A DNA stretch of 64,000 bases from JAJRPT01 sp964465945 (lineage in GTDB: Bacteria > Bacteroidota > Ignavibacteria > Kapaibacteriales > UBA2268), in assembly GCA_964465945.1 (NCBI GenBank), contig CAYXMM010000007.1, forward strand, positions 1-64,000, written 5' to 3'. A program made the position numbers and the translations under genes. Below, piece after piece: positions 1 to 8,700 of this stretch. The notes under the pieces were generated by a model. It had not been told where the DNA came from. It made no database searches and was given only the letters and a program-made list of their open reading frames with translations. Each line of letters opens with the position of its first letter. The first letter of the stretch is position 1.

Positions 1-43
1 TTTATTTCGTCTGTAAGAGATTGTAGATTTTTTTAATACAAAA

Positions 44-89
44 CACCCCGTCGGCAAGCTGACATCCCTCTAATAGAGGGGAATTTTGG
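44..89. repeat. Short dispersed-repeat-like element with two small hairpins
   Basis: A GC-rich stretch in AT-rich surroundings. It holds an imperfect palindrome at about 50-63 (GTCGGC-AA-GCTGAC) and a perfect small hairpin at about 66-80 (CCCTCT-aat-AGAGGG). Elements of this general form occur as dispersed non-coding repeats in Bacteroidota genomes; that is recollection, not a search. No second copy was found in this window. Confidence 0.4.
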
Positions 90-133
90 ACTTTTTGCTG
101 GTAAAATCTTCGATTTTATATGTTAGAACTGGT

Positions 134-222
134 TTCTTCGCTTCGCTCAGAATGACTGAGACGAAATTCATTTCGACTACGCTCAATGAACTAGTTCGTT
201 CCCTGAGCGGAGCCGAAGGGAA
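134..222. repeat. Inverted-repeat element abutting the end of the 1187-aa gene
   Basis: Two inverted arms, TTCGACTACGCTCA (172-185) and TGAGCGGAGCCGAA (204-217), pair over most of their length. A related half-unit (CTTCGCTCAGAATGAC) sits at 141-156. The element ends directly at the stop codon of the reverse-strand gene at 223, so it forms that gene's 3' region and could act as a hairpin at the transcript end. It resembles dispersed CTGAGCGGAGTCGAAG-type repeats common in Bacteroidota (recollection). It lacks a clean U-run, so I call it a repeat rather than a terminator. Confidence 0.5.
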
Positions 223-3200
223 CTATTCTACAAATATCACCTTAATTGTTTGGATTTTACCAGGTTCTGTGATTTTGATTATGTAGGTGCCTGTGCTGAG
301 TTCGTAGTTATACTTTATTTGTTCGCTGTTTTTTGTCGTTTGTGTTTGTTTTTTGATTACTTTACCTGTTAAATCGTTGATCTCTATTTTATATGCTCCG
401 CTTTCGTAAGTGTTTAGTATTATTGTAGTTCTGTTTAGTGTTTGTATGTTTGCAGGGGTGTAATTCTCAATTAAACGCATTGAATCTAAACATACTTCGT
501 AAATTGTGATGTTCCCGTCTTTGCGAAGTGGGATTAGAAATTCATTGTCAGTTGTGAAGTTACTGATTTTTATAGGGTTTTCGTGGTTCCGTGCTAAGTT
601 TATTCTTGAGTTTATATCTTTAATTTGTGTTTGATAGTCAGATTTATTTAAGTAATCAGCGATGTCAATTACAAGTTTTCCATTTGCGTAACTATATGTT
701 GTATTGTCGGTTATGTAAATTGCATCTTGATTGATGTTAAGCGTCAAATTGTAGTTAAAATCTATTGGAAGTGGAATTTGTTGTTGCAATTCTAAACTTA
801 TTTTGTTTGTGATGTTGTCATTCGGATAACCTGTTGCATTGCTTACACTTGCAAGTATTTCTGCTTTGCAAACTCCAGTAATATAGATTGTGTCTGTGGC
901 TTTGCAATCACCCTCTGTTTCAACAATTAATGTGTCGATATACTCGCCAATATTTGTCGGATTGAAAATAATATTTATGTTTTTATTATTAATATTTGCA
1001 TTAAATTTAGCAGTGTTTTTTGTGATAATAACATCTCTATCCGCAGTTATGGTCTGGGTTTTGGTGCTACCGAAGATTATTTCGCCAAAATTAATGTTAT
1101 TTGTGCTTAGATTTAACTCTGGATTTGCTTGTTTGATTTCAACACTTTTTGTCGTTTCACAAACATTTTTATCTGTTACTCGAAGCCAGTAATCGCCTGC
1201 TTCTGTGATAGTTATTGTTTTGGAATTTGCACCAGTATTCCATTCATAACTTACAAAATCTTTATTTGGGTAAATAGCAACTGGATTTTCGCAAATAATT
1301 GTTTCGCCGAGAATCTCAAAATCAGGTAGGGGATACTTCGTAACTTCTTTTGTTGCAGTTATTTCACAACCTGCTTCACTTGTAATTGTAGCTGAATATA
1401 TTCCACTTTCTTTCACTAAAATACTTTGAGTTGTTTCGCCAGTGTTCCAAAGGTAAGATTTACCTTCTGGATTGAGGGTTAAAGTTGTACTTTCCCCATC
1501 GCAAAATGTTCGATTTCCGAGAATATCCGCTTGAATTTCGTTCATATCGCTGATGACAATTTCTTTTGTTAATTCGCAGCCCGTTTTTATATCTTTCGCT
1601 GTGATTGTGAATGTCCCCGACTGATTAAAAGTTCTTTTTCTAACTCTTGAATTATCAGACCATTGAATACTAATATTCGGGTCTGCTTCAATCTCAATCT
1701 CCACGCTTCCACCATCACAAATTAGCAGACCATTAGGAGCTTTAACGTCAAAATCTGGCAATGGATTAACTTTAATTTCAATGCTTGCAGTATTTGAGCA
1801 TTCACCTTCTGTTACTGTGGCAGAATAAACCCCCGCTGTCTTCACGACAATATCTTTCGTAGTTTCACCAGTATTCCACACTATTGTTTCATACGCTTTA
1901 TCCAGCGAAATAGTAGCACTATCACCCTCGCAGAAGTTGTTTTGGGTGGCGGTGAGGTGGGGGTAAATATTTGTGATATTTATAGTTATAGAATCATTAT
2001 ATGAACAACAATTATCATCAACTATTTCATAATAAAGAGTTTGACTTTTTTTAAGTGGCTCAATAAATTCTATATGAAATTGAGTTGGGTCTTTAAGATT
2101 ATTCGCAGGAAACCAAGTTATAGACTTGCTTTCACTTCCACCACTTGCATTCATTGAAATATAAGTTAAACTATCATTACAAAGATAAATAGCTGAATCT
2201 AAATCACCTGTGATTGGTTCTAACCTTGTTACTTCCCATTCATAAACTCGATTCTCATCATTATCAACTTTTAGTCTAATTTTATATTTACCCGATTTTG
2301 GCAAATCAAGTTCAACTTCTTTCCCTTTAATGTGTAAAGTGTCATTTATTGTCCAATCAAAATCAATCGCATTCTCTGGCGCATCTGCTGACAAAACGAA
2401 TGGAGAAGAGGAGCAGATGTAATTCTTCCCTAAATTATTATTTAATCTTACTATAATGTCTTCATCTTCATTGCTATAAAGTCTATTGTTTGCCAAGTAA
2501 CAAATTCCATCACCAGGACGTCCAGAAAAGCAAGTTACTATTGAACCTTTTGACGTTTTAATTTCATGATATCCTTCATCTAATAGTATGTCTAAATACT
2601 CATAGTTGCTATTCGGTACTTCATTAAATTTTAAATTTATGATATAATCATCTAAAAATATATCATCATTTTTCTCTTTTAAAATTGAAATATTCGAAGG
2701 TTCACCTTTTTTTGATGGACTATTATAACTCACAAACTGAACGAATTTACTCTTTTGATTTATAGGAATATTTTGTAACATGCAAGGGTCACCTACAGCA
2801 AAAAAATTCCCATATTGTGTAACGCTAATATTAAAATTACTTTTAATTAACATAACTGAATCGGTAATTCCTTGAAAATAATCTCCTTTATTGTAGGTGT
2901 CTATATATTTATTATTTATGTATATTCGGTTATTATCCTCTAAAGAGACAATTTTGTAATGATATGATGATTTTATTGATTTAAAAGGAACTAAAATATA
3001 TTCATTCCCTAAATATTTAGTCGGAATCATATTTGTGTATATAAAATCCGCATATCCATATTCATCTCCTTTATATTTTGCATTGTTCTTTGGAAGATTT
3101 ATACATGTTGATGATGTCGCAACTTGTATGTTTTTATTTGATGAAATTTCTAAACCTGAAAAATCATTTATAAAGTAAAATGTTCTGGTATCACCTTTTT

Positions 3201-3786
3201 CTAATCTTATATGATAATTTTTGCCTATTTGTAATTGTGCATAATAGTCATTGTTTTTCATTGTTCTTAAAATCACATCAGTAAAGTTATCTTGAGCTGT
3301 TATTTTTAAATTATGAACATTTTTTCTATTATGGTTTACAAAATCATAATTAAAATATTGATTAACAATAAAATGTTTTCCATAAGAACAATTTGTTGAA
3401 ACTTTTTCAGCGTCAGTATTCCAAAATAAATCATCAGACATAATAATATACACTTCATTTTCTGAATTAACAAAAATTGGTTCTCTAATACTATGTTGAT
3501 ACAGTTCTAAGTTAAATTCACTATAATCAAAACTATACTTCTTTGAATCTCCCTTTTTTAAAAAATATCTTTCCATAATATTTAAATGTGGAATGTTAAT
3601 TTCAAAGTGAGAATCATTGGTAGCAAAAATATTTATTGATAACTTGTGTTCTAATGGGAAATCAAAGCAAATTTGTTTATAAGTATTAGGGTTGAAAGAT
3701 AATACATAACTATAATTATAACAATCAGCATTTAAATATAAAGAGAAACTAATAATATAAAAAGAAATTATGGTTAAAAATTTCAT
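223..3786 (-). CDS. Secreted T9SS protein: IgGFc-binding-like N-terminus and Ig/PKD-like repeats
   Basis: Surface or extracellular protein of 1187 aa with no enzymatic signature. An N-terminal signal peptide (MKFLTIISFYIISFSLYLNA) is followed by a region of about 130-420 resembling the IgGFc-binding domain (GDPCMLQNIP motif). Around 620-900 lie about four Ig/PKD-like units of roughly 80 residues with recurring WNTGETT and PLPDF motifs. The C-terminus has the T9SS type A pattern (DLTGKV, STGTYIIKI). An AAGGAT purine stretch precedes the ATG at 3786. It is the last of three same-strand surface-protein genes; a hairpin separates it from the 456-aa gene, so it may be transcribed separately. Export through T9SS is inferred from the C-terminal domain; the ligand is unknown. 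Confidence 0.8.
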   Translation of the reverse strand: MKFLTIISFYIISFSLYLNADCYNYSYVLSFNPNTYKQICFDFPLEHKLSINIFATNDSHFEINIPHLNIMERYFLKKGDSKKYSFDYSEFNLELYQHSIREPIFVNSENEVYIIMSDDLFWNTDAEKVSTNCSYGKHFIVNQYFNYDFVNHNRKNVHNLKITAQDNFTDVILRTMKNNDYYAQLQIGKNYHIRLEKGDTRTFYFINDFSGLEISSNKNIQVATSSTCINLPKNNAKYKGDEYGYADFIYTNMIPTKYLGNEYILVPFKSIKSSYHYKIVSLEDNNRIYINNKYIDTYNKGDYFQGITDSVMLIKSNFNISVTQYGNFFAVGDPCMLQNIPINQKSKFVQFVSYNSPSKKGEPSNISILKEKNDDIFLDDYIINLKFNEVPNSNYEYLDILLDEGYHEIKTSKGSIVTCFSGRPGDGICYLANNRLYSNEDEDIIVRLNNNLGKNYICSSSPFVLSADAPENAIDFDWTINDTLHIKGKEVELDLPKSGKYKIRLKVDNDENRVYEWEVTRLEPITGDLDSAIYLCNDSLTYISMNASGGSESKSITWFPANNLKDPTQFHIEFIEPLKKSQTLYYEIVDDNCCSYNDSITINITNIYPHLTATQNNFCEGDSATISLDKAYETIVWNTGETTKDIVVKTAGVYSATVTEGECSNTASIEIKVNPLPDFDVKAPNGLLICDGGSVEIEIEADPNISIQWSDNSRVRKRTFNQSGTFTITAKDIKTGCELTKEIVISDMNEIQADILGNRTFCDGESTTLTLNPEGKSYLWNTGETTQSILVKESGIYSATITSEAGCEITATKEVTKYPLPDFEILGETIICENPVAIYPNKDFVSYEWNTGANSKTITITEAGDYWLRVTDKNVCETTKSVEIKQANPELNLSTNNINFGEIIFGSTKTQTITADRDVIITKNTAKFNANINNKNINIIFNPTNIGEYIDTLIVETEGDCKATDTIYITGVCKAEILASVSNATGYPNDNITNKISLELQQQIPLPIDFNYNLTLNINQDAIYITDNTTYSYANGKLVIDIADYLNKSDYQTQIKDINSRINLARNHENPIKISNFTTDNEFLIPLRKDGNITIYEVCLDSMRLIENYTPANIQTLNRTTIILNTYESGAYKIEINDLTGKVIKKQTQTTKNSEQIKYNYELSTGTYIIKITEPGKIQTIKVIFVE

Positions 3787-3802
3787 AATTATCCTTAAAC
3801 AA

Positions 3803-3829
3803 TAGAGAGGGAACTACCCCTCTCTTTTT
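3803..3829 (-). terminator. Hairpin between two surface-protein genes
   Basis: GAGAGGG and CCCTCTC form a 7-bp stem around a short loop. The T-run (TTTTT) lies on the plus-strand side; on the minus strand, where the flanking genes run, the trailing T-run is weak. It may attenuate rather than fully terminate transcription from the 456-aa gene. Confidence 0.45.
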
Positions 3830-3840
3830 ATGAAGAAATA

Positions 3841-5211
3841 TTAATTATTGATTACGAGTTTTAAAGTTTTTACTTTATTCTCGTCAATAAAAACACTTAG
3901 ATAGTATGTCCCATTTGTAAATGTTTTAGTATTTAACTCATAATTAAATACATTCGATTTTTTTGAAAATGACCTTGTTGCAATGATTTGTCCATCAATT
4001 GTATAAATATTAAATTTACCCTGACCATTAAGTTCAGATTCAATTTTAATATTAGTTAATCCATTGCTTGGGTTTGGATATATTTCAACAATTGTATTAA
4101 TATTTTTATTAGTTTCGCTTTCAAACATTGCTTTTTGGTTTGTAATTGTACCACCATTCATATTATTGCTTATTTGTTTACAAACTTCTATACCACAAGA
4201 AGAAGTACAAGTCGTAGAACTTGTGCCTGTTTTAACATAAGTTGTATAAGTTGGAGGCATAAACGTAAATGTAAAAGAGCAACAAGCATCATCAGAACAA
4301 GGGAAAGTGTTTTGACCTTCGTTTTTCCAACAAGGTCGTACTTTTAATATCATATCATCAGCTGCATTAACACCTAAAACTGTTGTTCTGTTATATATTA
4401 GTTCTTCAATATAATCTTGGAACCTTGCATCAGAATCTATCCTATTAACTTTAGAAGTAATGAAAATAGGAGATACTTCGTAAGAACCGTTAAAATTATC
4501 TGTAAAATACATTACAGAATTAAAATTAGCAGTATATGATCCCTGGTCTATTATACTTGCAAAATATTTGAATGTTGTGGTACCACTTGATTCTGAATAA
4601 CAAGAGTTCGGTAAAATATAACTCACCAAATCGCCTTCTTCTAATTCATTTTCGGCACATACGTTTGTGCAAGTTGAGTTCAAAGTACAAGTTGTTGAAT
4701 TTGAAGGTCGCCTGTCAATATTATCAATAAAAACAGAACCACCTGCCCCATCAATCGTGTATGTATTTGAACAACAAAAAGTACAGCTTGGCTGCCCAAG
4801 AAAAGTAGTTGCTGATTCAGAAAAAGTGCCATTACTCACAAAGTCAAAACAAGCAGGAGCGTTAATAGCAACATCAAAATCATCTGGAACTATTCCAGGT
4901 TCACCTGACCAATAAAAAGTGAATAAAAGCATCATTCTTTTTACTTGTGCCATTACTATATCTTCGCTTGGCGTAGTTCCTCCACAATTATCAATATTAA
5001 TTTGTTTTATATCCAATGTAGGAATTTGGTTAGGTGGTGTACCACAATTTCTAAAATCATAAATAACATCAACATCGCATTCACCTACTTTCATAGAAAA
5101 AACACCATCAAGTATAATATTTTCTGCGTTTTCGCATCCACCACAAAATGTTGTTGATTGAGAGTACATTACCTTATTAAAACTCACCATCATAAAAACA
5201 CTTAAAATCAA
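3841..5211 (-). CDS. Cys-rich secreted protein with T9SS type A sorting domain
   Basis: 456-aa exported protein of unknown function. The N-terminus is a short signal-like hydrophobic segment (MILSVFMMVSFNKVMYS). The body is unusually rich in Cys, with pairs and clusters such as CGGCENAEN, CTFCCSNTYTI and DDACCSFTFTF, which suggests a disulfide-stabilised extracellular fold. The last 80 residues are a T9SS type A domain (YPNPSNGLTNIKI, FTNGTYYLSV). The VDVIYDFRNC segment and the CC-x-F/Y motif recall the smaller Cys-rich proteins at 19227, 21477 and 62202, so it may be a larger T9SS-anchored member of that group. That relationship is my reading of motifs, not an alignment. Confidence 0.7.
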   Translation of the reverse strand: MILSVFMMVSFNKVMYSQSTTFCGGCENAENIILDGVFSMKVGECDVDVIYDFRNCGTPPNQIPTLDIKQINIDNCGGTTPSEDIVMAQVKRMMLLFTFYWSGEPGIVPDDFDVAINAPACFDFVSNGTFSESATTFLGQPSCTFCCSNTYTIDGAGGSVFIDNIDRRPSNSTTCTLNSTCTNVCAENELEEGDLVSYILPNSCYSESSGTTTFKYFASIIDQGSYTANFNSVMYFTDNFNGSYEVSPIFITSKVNRIDSDARFQDYIEELIYNRTTVLGVNAADDMILKVRPCWKNEGQNTFPCSDDACCSFTFTFMPPTYTTYVKTGTSSTTCTSSCGIEVCKQISNNMNGGTITNQKAMFESETNKNINTIVEIYPNPSNGLTNIKIESELNGQGKFNIYTIDGQIIATRSFSKKSNVFNYELNTKTFTNGTYYLSVFIDENKVKTLKLVINN

Positions 5212-5286
5212 TATTTTAAATTTTTGACATTTTTTTATCTTAAATTAGTTAAACAAAATCTTTTTTTAGTCCATAAAAAATTATGA

Positions 5287-5327
5287 ACGCCAACAGGCAT
5301 AAGCATTTAGGTTAGATGCCGTTCCGC
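5287..5327. other. GC-richer patch in AT-rich intergenic DNA
   Basis: About 40 bases of near-balanced composition stand out in a gap that is otherwise over 75% AT. GGCAT (about 5296) and ATGCC (about 5316) could form a 5-bp stem around a 15-base loop. It may be a fragment of a dispersed repeat or a small structured RNA; nothing decides between these. Confidence 0.25.
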
Positions 5328-5462
5328 CTATACTTTTGTTTAACTAAATTATAAAGTTTGAACTCCTGTAATTTGTTTTGCTTAGAACATTTAATTTGTA
5401 AATTATTTTTAATTTCATAGTAGAGAGAATTTGCGATTTCGGATTGTTGTATAAAGCAAGCG

Positions 5463-5488
5463 TATATATATATATATATATATATATA
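5463..5488. repeat. (TA)13 dinucleotide microsatellite
   Basis: Thirteen uninterrupted TA units lie 250 bases upstream of the start of the 456-aa surface-protein gene and downstream of the 1560-aa gene. Such tracts are prone to slippage. The position is too far for simple promoter-spacer phase variation of the 456-aa gene unless the leader is long. Confidence 0.9.
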
Positions 5489-5674
5489 AGGAGTTAGGAG
5501 AATATGGAGTATTTTATTTAGCATAAAGAAAATTCATTTTATTTTTTTTGTGCTTCCACTTTTTACAAATATATAAAATGTTTTGTTATTTGCAAATTGT
5601 TCTTTTAATTGTAAATATCAATACTCTGATATTTCGACTATGATAAATTCAAGTACAGTAGAATAATATAAAAA

Positions 5675-5701
5675 AAGCCAGCAATTTGATTTTGCTGGCT
5701 T
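5675..5701 (-). terminator. Rho-independent terminator of the 1560-aa gene
   Basis: The perfect 10-bp stem AAGCCAGCAA / TTGCTGGCTT with a short loop is followed on the minus strand by a U-run (complement of the A-tract at 5670-5676). It lies 25 bases past the stop codon of the large gene that ends at 5726. Confidence 0.85.
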
Positions 5702-5725
5702 AATAGTTTTATAACTATGTCAATC

Positions 5726-8700
5726 TTACTTAACTATAATTATTTTGTCAATTTTAATTAATGGTCCTGCTGTGTATCTTATGATATGAGCACCAGAAGA
5801 AAGTTGTGAGAGAGGAACATTTGCATTATAAAATCCTCTTCCTATTTTTCCTGAAACAGGCATTGAAACTACGGTTCCACTCATATCAATCACTTCAAGT
5901 TGTACATCGCTTTCAAACGGAACAGCATAATTGAAGTTTACTGATGTTGCTGTTTGTTGAATGTTATTTACGAATTGACCTGTTTGAATTGGTAATGTTC
6001 TGAATGCTGCAGCACATGCTTGAACATCAATATAACCTTTGTCTGGTTCGTTGTAGATACATAAGTCTCTACTGCCAAAGCTGACGTCATATAATTCAGG
6101 TTCAATTTTCTCTAATGATAGACTATCAGTTGCTAAACTTGGAAGTTTAACATTAAAGAATGGATATAAAATAACACCATCGTTTTTAATAGCAGGTCCA
6201 TTTCCAGTAAATGTAAGTATTTCCCATTCTTCATTTGTAGCGTCTAATTCTCTGTTTGTAATGTTAAATGTCCAACCATTTTGTCCTTTTAATATATAAT
6301 TGCCATTGGCATCTTTAGTTGGTTGAATCCAATTAAGTTTATATTTGAATTTGAATGTCATTGTAGTAATGTTTGCTTCGTCCCAGCCATTATTTGCAGT
6401 TTTAGTGTCTAAAGTAACTCCTATTCCTAAATTAAAACCACCATCAGTAATTGCTAAATCTGGTGTTAAATCTTTTGTACCATTGTTGTCATTAACACTA
6501 AACTTAACAATGTTTTCTTGTGCTAATCCATTAATAGTTGAAGAAGTAACAGGGTTTTCAGTAGCATTATATGAACCTTGAATTTCAACTACACGTGTAG
6601 TTGTAAACGTTCCTTGTGGCATTTTACTAGGAATAAATTTTACATCAAAGGTTTCTGTTGTATTTGCAGGGATAACAACTCCAACAAATGTATTAATGTT
6701 GCCACCTTTGTAAGTAAAATCAAATTCTGGGACATTGTTTAAGTCTGTTCCATCATTTAAAGAAATTCTTGTAATTGTTATAGGGTCAGTTCCGTCGTTT
6801 GTAACACTTATAATATCGTTCAAATCATCGCATTTTAAAACTGGTCCAAATGATAAAGGTGTTGAATAGAAGCCAGTTGATCTACCAGGGGCTTGTAAAT
6901 ATGCAGTTCCTGTTTGTCTATAGCTACTTTCTTCTACTGGTTCGTGTTCTTTAATATCGCCTGAATGTGTAATTAGAACATTAGCTTTTCTAATTCCAAC
7001 GGAAGTAGGAGTGAAATTATAAGACAATGTATATGTTGCATTTACAGGGATAATCCAAGGAGTAGCATTTGTTGGTAAACTTACTGCTGTTCCAGTATTA
7101 TCAACTGCACTACCTGCTACATAAGTAAATTCGCTATTATCTGGATTTGCAATATTCCAAACATATAAATCGCCATTGTAACCAACGTTTTTAATTGTTA
7201 CAGTTAAAGTATAAGATGCTTGTGTATTAATTAATACTGCACTTGTGTTTGTATCACCTATTGCTTCTAAAATTGGAAGGTAAACTTCACCAGTAAGAGC
7301 TCCGTCTAATATTGTTTCTTGACCATTATTAGTTACTACAGCATAAACAGATGCATTAATAATATGTGAAGTAGCACTATAATTGTCTTGAGGTGTAAAT
7401 AAAATTGGAATTTCAAAAGTGTTATTTCCAGTTGCACCAACAGGAACTAATTTTTCATTCCCTGTTCCATCAACTAATCTTTTAATATATGGAATTGTAG
7501 GATCTAAATTAATTTTGAAATTGCCACCTGGTGAAGTAAATCTTGCATCACCAGTAGCTTCAGAATTTAAATAAATTGATTTTAAAGTAATATTGTTTAC
7601 TTGATCAACTGAAGTAGAGGTATTTTTAACAACAATTATTCCAGAATTAACTGTAGCTTTGGTATTGTTATCTGCTGTTCTTAGTTCTCTCTCTTTGTTC
7701 CAAAGTTCATTTGAAATTGTAGCATCGCTACTTACAACTCTTGTTTTCCAGTTAGAAAGTGTGTCGTCTCCGTTATCTCCGCCTGGAATTAAATAATTAA
7801 CTGCATTAGTTTTAAAAGGAACATTTCTTTCAAAAAGTCCAGTTGTCGCAGAATTAATATACGCTTTGTTTAAAGAAACCCTTGCATCACCATCAGTATG
7901 AGTAAGTGTGTATTTTACAGGGAAATCATTGCTTACATTTAAAGCCAAATCAATTCCAGTAGTATATGGTGCTAAAGGTTTATTTGTTACATTTTCATCT
8001 GTAACATTAGGTACTTCAATGCCATAAACTTCCAATGGGAAAGTAGCATTACGTTTTTTATCTCTATTATAGTTTTGAACATATAAATTTTGAGAAGTAC
8101 CTGGGTTTGATTCTAATGCAGTATTAATTGGAACAGTCCCATTATTCCAATCTGAAACATACATATATGGCTCACCACCTTGTCCTTTAACAGGGAAAGC
8201 AAATTCAACACATTCGGTAACAATGATAAGGGAGTCTAAATCATACTGCCCATCGGTATAGGTTTCTGCGTCTAAATATTCTCTTGTTGGTTTATATTGA
8301 AGAGTAAGTTCTATTTGACCTCTAGGAGGGATCGATAAAGTTCCAGAAGGAGCAGTAACTGTATAGAAGTTACCCAACATATTTTTAAATTTAATTTCAG
8401 AAATTTTTGTTTCAAAATCTTTATCTGAAATCAAATTTACTTTTATTTCATTAGTTGTATAGAGACGTTTTAAGCCATAATTAAGGTCTTTATCTAATTT
8501 TAGATTGTCAGCATAATAAAATATTGTTGTATCAGTAAAATTTTCGCCTGTTCTATCTCCTTGTATAAAATGAACAAAGCCATCTTTTTTCTTGTCGACA
8601 ACTTCAAAAATAAAGTTAAAATCAAAGTCAAAAGGGAGACCAAACCATTGAGCAGGAGGAGCTTTATCTGGTTCTTTTGCATAATCAATGATTGGGGCTT

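Larger units (their letters stand above)
5212..5725. other. 514-bp intergenic region without a supported gene
   Basis: Extremely AT-rich gap between two reverse-strand surface-protein genes. It contains a GC-richer patch (about 5287-5327), a TA microsatellite (5463-5488) and a terminator hairpin near its right edge. An open frame of 70 codons crosses the TA run but reads as alternating Tyr/Ile and has no coding character. The promoter of the 456-aa gene presumably lies at the left end, but no clear element was recognised. Confidence 0.5.

Noticed and set aside
3803..3829. Strong rho-independent terminator for the 456-aa gene
   Set aside because: The U-run lies on the wrong strand for the flanking genes, so it is listed only as a moderate hairpin.
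5312..5524. 70-codon open frame on the minus strand crossing the TA repeat
   Set aside because: It is created by the TA tract (alternating Tyr/Ile), has no ribosome-binding site and no coding composition.
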